Source: Cellulomonas sp. S1-8
Lineage (GTDB): Bacteria > Actinomycetota > Actinomycetes > Actinomycetales > Cellulomonadaceae
Reading direction: 5' to 3'
Assembly: GCF_026184235.1 (NCBI RefSeq)
Contig: NZ_CP110806.1
Location: forward strand, 4,092,001-4,156,000
DNA length: 64,000 bases
Both the position numbers and the translations under genes were made by a program. The first letter of the stretch is position 1. Every line of letters starts with the position of its first letter. This document shows, one piece after another, positions 7,994 to 16,960 of this stretch. The notes under the pieces were generated by a model, which worked only from the letters and a program-made list of their open reading frames with translations, had not been told where the DNA came from and did no database searches.

Positions 7994-9118
7994 ATGAGCA
8001 CGCTGTTCGACCCGGTCACCGTGGGCAGGATCCCGCTGCCGTCCCGCCTGGTGATGGCCCCGATGACGCGCAACAGGGCGACCCCGCAGGGCGTCGTCAC
8101 CCCGCTGACCGCCGAGTACTACGCCCAGCGCGCCGGCGCCGGCCTGATCGTCTCCGAGAGCATCCAGCCGAGCGTGCGGGGCCAGGGCTACATCCTGACC
8201 CCCGGCCTGCACAGCGCCGAGCAGGTGGCGGCCTGGCGCCTGGTCACCGACGCGGTGCACGCGAGGGGCGGCCGCATCGTCGCGCAGCTCACCCACTGCG
8301 GCCGGATCGGGCACCCGTCGCTGTACCCGGACGGCGAGCTGCCGATCGCGCCGTCCGCCGTGGCCTCCGGTGAGCAGCTGATCGGCTTCGAGGGCCCGCT
8401 GGACCACCCGACGCCGCGGGAGATGACACCCGCGGACGTCGCCACCGCCGTCCAGGAGTTCGCGCACAGCGCCCGCAACGCCGTCGAGGCCGGCTTCGAC
8501 GGGGTCGAGGTGCACGGCGGCAACGGCTTCCTGGTGCACCAGTTCCTCGCCGACAACACCAACCTGCGCACCGACGCGTACGGCGGCTCCGCCACCCACC
8601 GCGCCCGCTTCGCCGTCGAGGTCGTGCGCGCGGTCGCCGACGTCGTCGGCGCCGACCGTGTCGGCATCCGCGTCTCGCCGGGCAGCCCGTACAACGGCAT
8701 GGTCGAGGCCGACCCCGTCCCGGTCTACACCGCGCTGCTCGACGAGCTCGCGGGGCTCGGCATCGCGTACCTGCACGTCATCGAGATGGGCACGCGCGAC
8801 CTGACCGAGCAGCTGCGGTCCGCCTGGCCCGGCACGCTGATCCTCAACCCGCACGTGACCATGGCGGTCTACCCCGCGACCGCCGAGGCGGCGCACGAGG
8901 CGATGGCCGCCGGCGTCGCCGACGCGGTGTCCCTGGCGGCCCTGTGGCTGGCCAACCCGGACCTCGACGCGCGCATCCGGGCCGGCGGTCCGTTCAACAC
9001 GCCGGACCCCGCGACGTTCTACGGCGGCGACCACGTCGGGTACACCGACTACCCGGCGCTGGCGGACATCATCCCGGTGGGGCGCGCGTCGTCGGCGGGC
9101 GTACCGCTCGACCGCTGA
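7994..9118 (+). CDS. Old yellow enzyme family ene-reductase (NemA/XenA-like)
   Basis: FMN-dependent NAD(P)H oxidoreductase that reduces activated C=C bonds (enals, enones, maleimides) or nitro compounds. A TIM-barrel protein of 374 residues: RLVMAPMTRNRATPQG near the N-terminus, QLTHCGRIGHPSLYPDG, and the substrate-binding His/Asn pair in VHGGNGFLVHQFL. ADNTNLRTDAYGGS is the conserved FMN-phosphate region. A ribosome site (GGAG) lies about 7 bases before ATG 7994. Expected to detoxify electrophiles under control of the divergent MarR regulator. Confidence 0.9.
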   Translation: MSTLFDPVTVGRIPLPSRLVMAPMTRNRATPQGVVTPLTAEYYAQRAGAGLIVSESIQPSVRGQGYILTPGLHSAEQVAAWRLVTDAVHARGGRIVAQLTHCGRIGHPSLYPDGELPIAPSAVASGEQLIGFEGPLDHPTPREMTPADVATAVQEFAHSARNAVEAGFDGVEVHGGNGFLVHQFLADNTNLRTDAYGGSATHRARFAVEVVRAVADVVGADRVGIRVSPGSPYNGMVEADPVPVYTALLDELAGLGIAYLHVIEMGTRDLTEQLRSAWPGTLILNPHVTMAVYPATAEAAHEAMAAGVADAVSLAALWLANPDLDARIRAGGPFNTPDPATFYGGDHVGYTDYPALADIIPVGRASSAGVPLDR

Positions 9119-9145
9119 CCCGGCGCGCCGTCGCACCGGTCGCCG

Positions 9146-9180
9146 GAGAGGCCGTCCCTGACGTCCGGGGACGGCCTCTC
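9146..9180. terminator. Perfect 13-bp hairpin between convergent genes
   Basis: GAGAGGCCGTCCC (9146-9158) pairs exactly with GGGACGGCCTCTC (9168-9180) around a 9-base loop. It lies between the convergent ends of the ene-reductase and the SDR pair, so it probably stops transcription in both directions. There is no U-tract, as is usual in GC-rich actinobacteria. Confidence 0.75.
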
Positions 9181-9199
9181 GAGCGCCCGCCGCGGGAGG

Positions 9200-9856
9200 T
9201 CAGGCGGTCGCGCGGGTCAACGCCTCCGGGATCGGGGTGTCCCCCGCGACCAGCTCCCACTGGTGGCCGACGGCGCGGTCGTCGAGCAGCACGGCCGCGA
9301 CGACCGCCGCGACGTCGGCCCGCGGGACGTCGCGGCGCGCGACCTCGTCGCCCAGCGTGACGCGCCCCGAGCCCGGCTGGTCGGTCAGGCCGCCCGGCCG
9401 CAGGATCGTCCAGCCCAGGTCGGTGGCGCGCAGCGCCTCGTCGGCGTCGCGCTTGGCGACGACGTACGCGGCCCACACGGCCGGCATGTCGTCCGTGATC
9501 GGCGCGTCGACGCCGATCGCGGACACCTGCACGAACCGCCGGACGCCCGCCAGGCGGGCACCGTCCTGCGCCTTCAGCGACCCCTCGAGGTCGACGCTGC
9601 GCTTGCGCCCCGCGTTCCCGTCCGGCCCGGCGCCGGCCGCGAACACGACCGCGTCGGCCCCGACCATCACCGACGCGAAGTCGTCCGCGTCCGACGCCTC
9701 GATGTCGAGGAGCGCGGGCTGCGTGCCCAGGGCCGCGAGCGCGTCGGCGTGCTCGGGGCGGCGGACCAGGGGCACGACCTCGTCGCCGCGGGCGACCAGC
9801 AGCGGGGCGAGCAGGCGGGCGATCTTGCCGTGGCCACCCACGACGACGACGCGCAT
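9200..9856 (-). CDS. Atypical SDR, NAD(P)-binding (NmrA/YwnB-like)
   Basis: A 218-residue Rossmann protein. The dinucleotide-binding loop is VVGGHGKIARLLAPLL at the extreme N-terminus, followed by VVFAAGAG and a YVVAKRDADEALRAT helix, then WTILRPGGLTD. This is the layout of atypical SDR5-type NAD(P)H-binding proteins; the reaction is unknown. Its ATG overlaps the stop of the upstream SDR gene by one base (TGATG), so the two are cotranscribed and likely coupled. Confidence 0.78.
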   Translation of the reverse strand: MRVVVVGGHGKIARLLAPLLVARGDEVVPLVRRPEHADALAALGTQPALLDIEASDADDFASVMVGADAVVFAAGAGPDGNAGRKRSVDLEGSLKAQDGARLAGVRRFVQVSAIGVDAPITDDMPAVWAAYVVAKRDADEALRATDLGWTILRPGGLTDQPGSGRVTLGDEVARRDVPRADVAAVVAAVLLDDRAVGHQWELVAGDTPIPEALTRATA

Positions 9857-10746
9857 CAGGACTTGCCGCCGGTGACGAGGATGCGGTCACCGGTGATGTA
9901 CGACGACTCCTGCGACGCGAGGAAGACGTACGCGGGTGCGAGCTCGGCCGGCTGGCCCGCGCGGCCCATCGGGGTCTCGGCACCGAAGTCCTCGACCTTC
10001 TCGACGTCCATGGTCGCGGGGATCAGCGGCGTCCAGACGGGGCCGGGGCACACGGCGTTGACGCGGATGCCGTCCTCGGCGAGCTCCTGCGCGAGGCCCT
10101 TCGAGAAGTTGAGGATCGCGGCCTTGGTCGAGGCGTAGTCGAGCAGCGCGGGGCTGGGATCGAACGCCTGGATCGAGGACGTGTTGATGATCGACGCGCC
10201 CGCGCCCAGGTGCGGCAGCGCGGCCTGGGTGATCCAGAACATCGCGTAGACGTTGGTCTTCAGGACGCGGTCGAGCTGCTCGGTGGTGACGTCGGCGAGC
10301 CCGCCCGGCTGCCCCATCTGGTACGCCGCGTTGTTGACGAGGACGTCGAGCCCGCCGAGCGCCTCGGCGGCGCGGCCCGGCAGCGAGCGCGCGAGCTCCT
10401 CGTCGCGGATGTCGCCCGGCAGCGCCACGCCGCGGCGGCCCGCCTTCTCGACCCAGCCGAGCGTGACGCGGGCGTCCTCCTCCTCCTCGGGGAGGTAGGA
10501 GATCGCGACGTCGGCACCCTCGCGGGCGAACGCGATGGCGACGGCGCGGCCGATGCCGGAGTCCCCGCCGGTGATCAGGGCACGACGCCCTTCGAGGCGC
10601 CCGGAGCCGCGGTACGACTCCTCGCCGTGGTCCGGCTCGGTGTCCATGTCGTCGGTCAGCCCGGGGTGCGCGATCTGCTCGGCGCCGTGGCTGCTGGGGT
10701 CGGGCTGCTGGGTGGTGGGGTCCTGGGGGGTCGTCTGGTCGGCCAT
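9856..10746 (-). CDS. Short-chain dehydrogenase with acidic N-terminal extension (YhdF/GSP39-like)
   Basis: A classical SDR of 296 residues with [10 protein letters not shown] at residues 59-68, NNAAYQ around 138, Ser190/191 and the Tyr204-x3-Lys208 catalytic pair in YASTKAA. The 50-residue N-terminal leader ([18 protein letters not shown], then [21 protein letters not shown]) is typical of the stress-associated SDR group that includes Bacillus YhdF and general stress protein 39. Substrate not known; family members are annotated as glucose or alcohol dehydrogenases. First gene of a two-gene unit, back to back with the MazEF module. Confidence 0.85.
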   Translation of the reverse strand: MADQTTPQDPTTQQPDPSSHGAEQIAHPGLTDDMDTEPDHGEESYRGSGRLEGRRALITGGDSGIGRAVAIAFAREGADVAISYLPEEEEDARVTLGWVEKAGRRGVALPGDIRDEELARSLPGRAAEALGGLDVLVNNAAYQMGQPGGLADVTTEQLDRVLKTNVYAMFWITQAALPHLGAGASIINTSSIQAFDPSPALLDYASTKAAILNFSKGLAQELAEDGIRVNAVCPGPVWTPLIPATMDVEKVEDFGAETPMGRAGQPAELAPAYVFLASQESSYITGDRILVTGGKS

Positions 10747-10813
10747 CTCTCCATCGTGCGGTCGGGGAGCGCGACCGGCATCCGGAAAAGGGGTGAGGGG
10801 CTGGTCGACCCCG

Positions 10814-10833
10814 GTATAATCGAGTTATACTCG
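10814..10833 (+). promoter_or_regulatory. Promoter and palindromic operator of the RHH-MazF pair
   Basis: A consensus -10 box TATAAT lies at 10815-10820 inside the palindrome GTATAA-TCGAG-TTATAC (10814-10830). A second, overlapping inverted repeat CGAGT-TAT-ACTCG occupies 10821-10833. With the -10 this close, transcription would start about 10826-10829, roughly ten bases before the ATG at 10838 and without a Shine-Dalgarno sequence. Binding of the antitoxin here would block RNA polymerase directly. Confidence 0.7.
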
Positions 10834-10837
10834 CGTG

Positions 10838-11080
10838 ATGAAGACGGCCATCTCGCTTCCCGACCACGTCGCGGCCCGCATCGACGCCAGCGCGCGGCGG
10901 CACGGGATGACGCGTTCCGAGTTCTACCGCCGCGCCGCCGAGCGGTACGCCACCGAGCTCGAGCGCTCCGACGTGACGGCGCGCATCGATGCGGCCATCA
11001 GGACCGGCGGCCAGCCCGCCGCCGACTCCGCACCCTTCCGCAGCCACGCAGCCGACGTCATCACCCAGGACGAGTGGTGA
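10838..11080 (+). CDS. Ribbon-helix-helix antitoxin of a MazEF-type pair
   Basis: An 80-residue protein starting MKTAISLPDHVAARIDA, the short beta strand and first helix of an RHH/CopG-like DNA-binding domain, followed by HGMTRSEFYRRAAERYATEL, the second helix. The C-terminal 35 residues (DVTARIDAAIRTGG to the end) are the likely toxin-wrapping part. It should bind and neutralise the MazF-type ribonuclease encoded next, and with it repress its own promoter at the palindromes upstream. Start at ATG 10838 (a GTG sits just before); no ribosome site is visible. Confidence 0.85.
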   Translation: MKTAISLPDHVAARIDASARRHGMTRSEFYRRAAERYATELERSDVTARIDAAIRTGGQPAADSAPFRSHAADVITQDEW

Positions 11081-11418
11081 TCGACCGTGGCTCCGTCTGC
11101 TGGGTCGACTTCGGCGAACCCCGGGGCAGCGAACCCGGCAAGCAGCGCCCGGCGGTCGTGGTCCAGGCCGACGACTTCAACCGTTCGGCCATCGGCACCG
11201 TCGTGGTGGTCCCTCTGACCTCGAACACGTCGCTCGCAGCGGTGCCGGGCAACGTGTTCGTCCCGCGCGTCGCCTCGGGACTCGCCAAGGACTCCGTCGC
11301 GAACGTCTCCCAGGTCACCGTGGCGTCGCGCGAGTACGTCACGTACCCCGTCGCCTCCTTGCCTGCGGACCTCGTCGCGGCGATCGACGACGGCCTGCGC
11401 CTGGTGCTCGCGCTGTGA
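11077..11418 (+). CDS. MazF/PemK-type mRNA interferase toxin
   Basis: A 113-residue endoribonuclease of the MazF fold. IDRGSVCWVDFGEPRGSEPG and KQRPAVVVQADDFN are the conserved opening with the catalytic Arg, followed by VVVVPLTSN. Members cut mRNA at short sequences and arrest growth when the antitoxin is degraded. The GTG start at 11077 overlaps the antitoxin stop (GTGA), so the pair is translationally coupled with antitoxin first. The next gene, a large nuclease-helicase, is on the same strand 49 bases downstream and could be partly cotranscribed. Confidence 0.88.
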   Translation: MIDRGSVCWVDFGEPRGSEPGKQRPAVVVQADDFNRSAIGTVVVVPLTSNTSLAAVPGNVFVPRVASGLAKDSVANVSQVTVASREYVTYPVASLPADLVAAIDDGLRLVLAL

Positions 11419-11467
11419 CGTCGCGGCACGGCTCGGCGGTGTCGGTGGGTCGCCGTAGCCTGCCGGT

Positions 11468-14400
11468 GTGATCCTGCTCGACGACGGCACCGCGACCAGC
11501 TCGACCCTGACGTACTCGGCCAGCGACCTGACGGCCGCGGCGCAGTGCGAGTACGCGGTGCTGCGCGCGCTCGACGCGCTGCTCGGACGCGGGCCTGCGG
11601 CGGAGCCGGACACCGACGTCGTCCTCGCGCGCGTCGCGCACCTCGGCGACGAGCACGAGCAGCGCGTGCTGCGAGGGCTGGTGGCGCAGTACGGCGTGTG
11701 GAAACCGGGGGCGCGCGGCGGGCTCGCGCAGGTGCCGGCGACGCGGGACCCGGGGTCGCGCACCCACCTGGCGGCCGCGCACGCGGCGACGCTGGACCGG
11801 CTCGCGTCGGCGGACGTCGTGCACCAGGCCGCGTTCTTCGACGGCCGGTTCGTCGGACGCGCCGACTTCGTGGTGCGCGACGACGACGGCGCGTGGTCCG
11901 TGCGGGACGCCAAGCTCGCGCGCAACGCCCGGCCGACGGCCCTGCTGCAGGTCGCCGCGTACGCCGACCAGCTCGCGCTCGCCGGGCTGCCGGTGGCGCG
12001 GCAGGTCGAGCTGGTGCTCGGTGACGGCGTCGTCACGCGGCACGCCGTCGCTGACCTCGTCCCCGTGTACCTGGAGCGGCGGGCACGCCTGCAGGAGATG
12101 CTCGACGCCCACCGCGCGCAGGACGCGCCCGTCGTGTGGGACGACGACCGCTGGGCGTCGTGCGGCCGGTGCGGCGTGTGCACGGCCCAGCTCGAGGCGC
12201 AGCGGGACGTCGCGCTCGTCGCCGGCGTGTACGAGCGGCAGCGGCCGCTGCTCGTCGCCGCGGGCTACCCGACGATCGACGCGCTCGCAGCCGCACCCGA
12301 CGGCCTCGAGGTCGACGGGCTGAGCCCCGAGGTCGTCGAGAAGGTGCTGCTGCAGGCGCGCCTGCAGGTCGAGCAGGAGGCGCGCAACCCCGACCCGACG
12401 CACCCGACCGACGTCCCGTGGGCCGTCCCGCACCCCGACCGGATCGCCGCGCTGCTGCCGCCCGCGGACCCGGGCGACATCTTCTTCGACTTCGAGGGCG
12501 ACCCCCTGTGGTTCGACGCCGCGATGGCGGGCGAGCCCGACGCCTGGGGCCTGGAGTACCTGTTCGGCGTCGTCGAGAACCCTCCCGCAACCGGTGCCGA
12601 GGCGCCGTTCGTCGCGTTCTGGGCGCACGACCGCGCCGCCGAGCGCGTCGCCCTGCGCGACTTCCTCGCCTACCTCGCGCGGCGCCGCGCACAGCACCCC
12701 GGGATGCACGTCTACCACTACGCCGCGTACGAGAAGACGACGCTGCGCAAGCTCGCCGGGCGGCACGGCGAGGGCGAGGCGCAGGTCGACGCGCTGCTGC
12801 GCGAGGGCCTGCTCGTCGACCTGTACGCCGCCGTCAAGGCGGGCGTCCGCACCGGGCAGCGGTCGGCCTCGCTGAAGAAGCTCGAGCCCCTGTACATGGC
12901 GACGGGCCGCGGCGACGGCGTGACGAACGCGGCCGACTCGATCGTCGAGTACGCCGAGGCGGTCGCCGCGCGCGACGCCGGACGCCTCGACGACTGGACC
13001 GACCGCATCAAGGCCATCGAGGTCTACAACCACTACGACTGCGACTCGACGCTCGGGCTGCGCGACTGGCTGCTCGCCCGCCTGGACGAGGCCGGGCTCG
13101 CCCCGACGCGCGCCGTCGTGCTCGACCCCGAGGCGCAGGCCCGCGCCGCCGAGCTCGCCGCCCCGGACCCGCTCGAGGACGAGCTGCTGGCGCTCGCCGG
13201 GCTCGGGCCGGGCGAGGGCGTCGTGCGCACGCCCGCGCGGCAGGCCGTCGCGCTCGTCGCCGGGGCGCTGCGGTACCACCAGCGCGAGGACAAGCCCTAC
13301 TGGTGGGGTCACTTCGACCGCCTCGGCGCGCACCCGTCGGACTGGGCCGAGCGCCGCAACGTGCTGCTCGCGGACCGCCCCGGAGCGGTGGAGGTCGTCA
13401 CCGACTGGCACCTGCCGGCGGGCAAGCAGGTCGAGCGGCGCGTCCTGCGGCTCACGGGCAGGCTCGAGCCCGGCAGCGACCTGCGACCGGGCGCCCAGGC
13501 CGTCGGCCTGTACGACCCTCCCCTGCCGGAGTGCGTCAAGACGTCGCTCGACGCGCCGCGCGGCTGGTGCGAGCGCATGACGGTGCTCGAGGTCACCGCC
13601 GAGGTCGACGGGACCCGACCGCGCGACGTGCTGCTGGTCGAGGAGACCCGGCCGCGCGGATCGGCGGCGTTCACCGAGCTGCCGATGGCGCTGGCACCCG
13701 CCGGGCCGATCGCGACCGCGCCGCTGCGCGAGGCGATCCGCGGGCTCGCGCAGCGGGTGCACGACGCGGCGACGTCCGGCGGCTCGGCGGCGGACGACGA
13801 CGTGCCGCTGCCGCGGGCCGCGGTCCTCGACCTGGCGCGCCGCACACCGCCCCGCACCCGCTCCGGCGGGCCCCTGCCGGCGGCCGGCGGCGACCTGGTC
13901 GACGTGCTCACGCGCGCCGTGCTCGACCTCGACGACTCCTACCTCGCCGTCCAGGGACCGCCCGGGACCGGCAAGACGTACACGGGCGCCCGCGTGATCG
14001 CCGCGCTCGTCGCGCGCGGGTGGCGCGTCGGGGTGGTCGCGCAGTCGCACGCCGTCGTCGAGAACATGCTGCGGGGCGTGGCCGGCGCGGGCGTCCCCGC
14101 GGGTGCGATCGCCAAGAAGGCGCCCGCGGCATCCGACGGGCGCGCCGCCGACCCGGCGGCGCCGTGGACCTGGGTGCCGGACGCGGGCTTCGGGGCCTTC
14201 TGGGCCGCGCACCCCGGCGGTGCGCCCGGGGCCGGGGCCGTGCTCGGTGGGACGGCGTGGGACCTCGTCAACGCCAAGCGCCGTCCCACCGAGCCGCTGG
14301 ACCTGCTCGTCGTCGACGAGGCCGGGCAGTTCGCGCTCGCGACGACGTTCGCGGTGGCCGGGGCGGCCCGCAACCTGCTGCTGCTGGGCGACCCGCAGCA

Positions 14401-15136
14401 GCTCCCGCAGGTCAGCCAGGGCACGCACCCCGAGCCGGTCGACCGCAGCGCGCTGGGCTGGCTGACGGACGGTTCCGACACGCTGCCCGCAGACCTCGGG
14501 TACTTCCTGCCCGTGACCTACCGGATGCACCCCGACCTGTGCGCGGCGGTCTCGACGCTCGCCTACGAGGGCCGGCTCGTCGCCTCACCCGGCGCGGCCG
14601 CGCGCTCGCTCGACGGCGTGCCCCCCGGTGTGCACGGCGTGCTCGTCGACCACGATGGCAACGCCGTCGCGTCGCCCGAGGAGGCCGACGTGGTCGTGCG
14701 GCTCGTCGCGGACCTCGTCGGCCGCACCTGGCGCGACCCCGGGGCGACGCCGGCGGAGCGCCCGCTGACCGCGGCGGACGTGCTGGTCGTCGCCGCCTAC
14801 AACGCGCAGGTGTGGACGGTCCGGCGCGCGCTCGACGCGGCCGGGTTCACCGCGACCCGCGTCGGGACCGTCGACCGGTTCCAGGGGCAGGAGGCGCCCG
14901 TCGTGCTCGTGACGACCGCTGCGTCCTCCCCCGCGCAGGTGCCGCGCGGCCTGGACTTCCTGCTCGACCGCAACCGGATCAACGTCGCGGTGTCCCGTGG
15001 GCAGTGGGCGGCGTTCGTCGTCCGCTCGGCGCACCTGACGCGGACCCTGCCGTCCCGCCCCGAGTCCCTCGAGCGGCTGGGGGCGTTCGTCGGGCTGACG
15101 ACGCGATCGGTCGTGCCGGCGCCCCCGGGCACGTAG
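11468..15136 (+). CDS. TM0106-family RecB-like nuclease fused to a superfamily 1 helicase
   Basis: A 1222-residue protein. The N-terminal third has a RecB/Cas4-like nuclease (GRADFVVRDDDGAWSVRDAK, Asp and Lys of the active site) with cysteines at about residue 27 and in CGRCGVC, suggesting a 4Fe-4S cluster. Next comes an RNase-H-like segment with IFFDFEGDPLWF. The C-terminal half is a DNA2/NAM7-type helicase: Walker A GPPGTGKT at 830-837, LLVVDEAGQFAL (motif II), LLLGDPQQLPQV (III) and INVAVSRGQWA (VI). Likely role is DNA or DNA/RNA processing in repair or defence; the exact substrate is unknown. Start GTG 11468. Confidence 0.82.
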   Translation: MILLDDGTATSSTLTYSASDLTAAAQCEYAVLRALDALLGRGPAAEPDTDVVLARVAHLGDEHEQRVLRGLVAQYGVWKPGARGGLAQVPATRDPGSRTHLAAAHAATLDRLASADVVHQAAFFDGRFVGRADFVVRDDDGAWSVRDAKLARNARPTALLQVAAYADQLALAGLPVARQVELVLGDGVVTRHAVADLVPVYLERRARLQEMLDAHRAQDAPVVWDDDRWASCGRCGVCTAQLEAQRDVALVAGVYERQRPLLVAAGYPTIDALAAAPDGLEVDGLSPEVVEKVLLQARLQVEQEARNPDPTHPTDVPWAVPHPDRIAALLPPADPGDIFFDFEGDPLWFDAAMAGEPDAWGLEYLFGVVENPPATGAEAPFVAFWAHDRAAERVALRDFLAYLARRRAQHPGMHVYHYAAYEKTTLRKLAGRHGEGEAQVDALLREGLLVDLYAAVKAGVRTGQRSASLKKLEPLYMATGRGDGVTNAADSIVEYAEAVAARDAGRLDDWTDRIKAIEVYNHYDCDSTLGLRDWLLARLDEAGLAPTRAVVLDPEAQARAAELAAPDPLEDELLALAGLGPGEGVVRTPARQAVALVAGALRYHQREDKPYWWGHFDRLGAHPSDWAERRNVLLADRPGAVEVVTDWHLPAGKQVERRVLRLTGRLEPGSDLRPGAQAVGLYDPPLPECVKTSLDAPRGWCERMTVLEVTAEVDGTRPRDVLLVEETRPRGSAAFTELPMALAPAGPIATAPLREAIRGLAQRVHDAATSGGSAADDDVPLPRAAVLDLARRTPPRTRSGGPLPAAGGDLVDVLTRAVLDLDDSYLAVQGPPGTGKTYTGARVIAALVARGWRVGVVAQSHAVVENMLRGVAGAGVPAGAIAKKAPAASDGRAADPAAPWTWVPDAGFGAFWAAHPGGAPGAGAVLGGTAWDLVNAKRRPTEPLDLLVVDEAGQFALATTFAVAGAARNLLLLGDPQQLPQVSQGTHPEPVDRSALGWLTDGSDTLPADLGYFLPVTYRMHPDLCAAVSTLAYEGRLVASPGAAARSLDGVPPGVHGVLVDHDGNAVASPEEADVVVRLVADLVGRTWRDPGATPAERPLTAADVLVVAAYNAQVWTVRRALDAAGFTATRVGTVDRFQGQEAPVVLVTTAASSPAQVPRGLDFLLDRNRINVAVSRGQWAAFVVRSAHLTRTLPSRPESLERLGAFVGLTTRSVVPAPPGT

Positions 15137-15190
15137 CGTCGGGTCCCACGACGGCAGATCCGGCGACGACGACGACGAGGCGGAGGAACG

Positions 15191-15733
15191 ATGAGCGTGG
15201 ACGAGGAGTTCGAGCGCGTGCGCACGGCGCTGCGCACCGAGGAGCAGGCGCTCGCGCGGGAGTTCGAGCGGATCGACGCCGAGGCGCGGGCCGCCGTCGA
15301 CGCGAGCGTCGAGCACGTGCGCGAGGAGCTGGCCACGCAGGCCGACCGCATCCGCGAGGCCCTCGAGCAGCAGCGCCAGGAGGTCGAGGCGCGCAACGAG
15401 CAGGTCCGCGCAGGCATCGAGGCCGAGGCGCACGCGCACGACGAGGTGGACGCGGACGGTTCGTCGACCGAGGACGTCGAACCGACGACGCACGTCGAGG
15501 AGACGACGCACGTCGAGCAGCCGAGCGGGGACGAGGGGGCGACGCACGTGGAGGAGACGCACGTGGAGCGGACGACCGACGTCGAGCACAGCCACCACGA
15601 GCAGCACGGTCAGCACGACGACGACGCGCACCTCACGCACGTGGACGGGCCCGAGCACGTCGAGGTGGACCACGTGACGCACGGCGGGGACTCGCCGGTC
15701 GAGACGATCGGGGACGTCGAGCGCGGGGACTGA
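15191..15733 (+). CDS. Hypothetical coiled-coil protein with acidic His-rich THVE repeats
   Basis: Not assignable to a known family. Residues 1-90 are a charged coiled coil (EEFERVRTALRTEEQALARE and on). Residues about 95-180 are low complexity, with THVEETTHVEQ, ATHVEETHVERTTDVEHSHH and LTHVDGPEHVEVDHVTHG, about a fifth histidine among Glu/Asp. Such tails can bind divalent metal; this is speculation. No signal peptide or membrane helix. A clear ribosome site (GGAGG) precedes ATG 15191. The gene ends 6 bases before the convergent RDD gene. Confidence 0.75.
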   Translation: MSVDEEFERVRTALRTEEQALAREFERIDAEARAAVDASVEHVREELATQADRIREALEQQRQEVEARNEQVRAGIEAEAHAHDEVDADGSSTEDVEPTTHVEETTHVEQPSGDEGATHVEETHVERTTDVEHSHHEQHGQHDDDAHLTHVDGPEHVEVDHVTHGGDSPVETIGDVERGD

Positions 15734-15739
15734 CGCGGG

Positions 15740-16606
15740 TCAGCGCGGGTCGCGCAGGACCAGCGCGTGCGAGAGCTTGTCGGTGAACGTCTGGCGCCGC
15801 GCGTCCCACAGCGGCCACAGCCACCCGAGGTAGAGCGGCACGCTGTTGACGAACTGCGCCATGTCCCGCACGAACGCCCACCACATGCCCAGCGGCTCGT
15901 CGGTGTCCTCGTGCACCAACCGCAGCCCGACGATCCGCTTGCCCCACGACTGCCCGGTGCGGCCCTGCAGCGCGATGCGGTTGACGAACCACAGCACGAG
16001 CGTGATCAGCGCGCCCACGCCGAAGGCCGTCACCCCGGTCTCGGTCGGCACGGTGGTGGGCCGACCGGTCACGTCCACCCCGAAGGTCGTCGTGGACTGC
16101 ATGTACAGGAGGCCGACGAGGTACGGCGGGATCACGAAGAGCTGGTCGAGGGTGGACGCGAGCACGCGCCACCCCCAGTGGGCGGGGTCCCCGGTCGGCG
16201 CCCACGCGGCGGCCGGCAGGCCGGTCCCGCCGAACACGGCGGCCGACCCGAGCCGCGGCAGGTCGCCACCACCCCACGGGGACGCCACGCCCCCCGCCGT
16301 CGAGGTCAGGGCGGGAGCGTCCACGGGCTCGAGACCGGGGATCGGCTCCCCCGGCAGCCACGGGCTGGTCGCCGCGGGCGCCCACGAGCCGCCCCCCGCG
16401 CTGCCCCCGGCCGTCGCGGTGGCACTGCCACCCGACCCGGCGGACGCACCGACGGCCGTCGGGCGCGGGCGCAGGGCGGACTCCGGCAGCGGACGGGTGT
16501 GCTCGGTCCAGTCGTGCCCGTCGAACCATCGCTCCACGTCGGCGGTCACGCCGTCGTCGTACCACCCGGGGGCCGGAGCCTGTGCTGTCGTCACGTCCTG
16601 GAGCAT
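15740..16606 (-). CDS. DUF2510 plus RDD-domain membrane protein
   Basis: A 288-residue protein. The N-terminus has the DUF2510 motif APGWYDDGVTADVERWFDGH and DWTEHT, a Trp-rich mini-domain common in actinobacterial membrane proteins. A Gly/Ser/Ala/Pro linker follows, then a C-terminal RDD domain with three membrane helices (GWRVLASTLDQLFVIPPYLV; GKRIVGLRLVHEDTDEP). Function unknown; some RDD proteins act in ion exchange. I chose ATG 16606 because it places DUF2510 at residue 13 and has GGGTGA upstream; the longer frame adds 60 Arg/Pro-rich residues unlike protein. GTG 16594 is an alternative. Confidence 0.75.
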   Translation of the reverse strand: MLQDVTTAQAPAPGWYDDGVTADVERWFDGHDWTEHTRPLPESALRPRPTAVGASAGSGGSATATAGGSAGGGSWAPAATSPWLPGEPIPGLEPVDAPALTSTAGGVASPWGGGDLPRLGSAAVFGGTGLPAAAWAPTGDPAHWGWRVLASTLDQLFVIPPYLVGLLYMQSTTTFGVDVTGRPTTVPTETGVTAFGVGALITLVLWFVNRIALQGRTGQSWGKRIVGLRLVHEDTDEPLGMWWAFVRDMAQFVNSVPLYLGWLWPLWDARRQTFTDKLSHALVLRDPR

Positions 16607-16746
16607 CGGCACGTTCACCCGTGAGCGTGAGCCTGCCCGCCCACGCCGTCCCGGACGTCGCCCCGTCCCGCGGGACCCGGGTCGCACCGGCAGACTGGGG
16701 GCAGGTCGCCGCCCGACGGCGCCACGGACACGGACGGAGGGGACCG

Positions 16747-16932
16747 ATGGGTCTCGACGACCTGGTGAACAAGGCGAAGGGTGCACTGTCCGGCCGCGAG
16801 GAGCAGGCCAAGGACGCCCTCGACAAGGCGGCCGCGGCCGTGAAGGCCCGCACCGACGACGGCACCGACTCGAAGGTCGACGAGATCGTCGACAAGGCCA
16901 AGACCTACCTGGACGACCAGAAGAAGCCCTGA
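16747..16932 (+). CDS. MT0933/Rv0909-like small helical protein (annotated as antitoxin)
   Basis: A 61-residue Lys/Ala/Asp-rich helical protein: MGLDDLVNKAKGALSGREEQ, then DALDKAAAAVKART and KVDEIVDKAKTYLDDQ. This matches the small actinobacterial family annotated as Rv0909/MT0933-like antitoxin. No toxin partner is encoded next to it on either side, so an antitoxin role is not supported here and a stress or CsbD-like role is equally possible. A ribosome site (CGGAGGGGACCG) precedes the ATG. Confidence 0.75.
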   Translation: MGLDDLVNKAKGALSGREEQAKDALDKAAAAVKARTDDGTDSKVDEIVDKAKTYLDDQKKP

Positions 16933-16960
16933 CCCCGGCACCCCACCGAGCGGGCGCCCC

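Noticed and set aside
11339..14530. A 1063-codon minus-strand frame opposite the nuclease-helicase
   Set aside because: Antisense shadow caused by high GC at third positions; no recognisable domain.
16747..16932. Toxin-antitoxin role for the Rv0909-like protein
   Set aside because: No toxin-like gene adjoins it on either side; kept as a small helical protein only.
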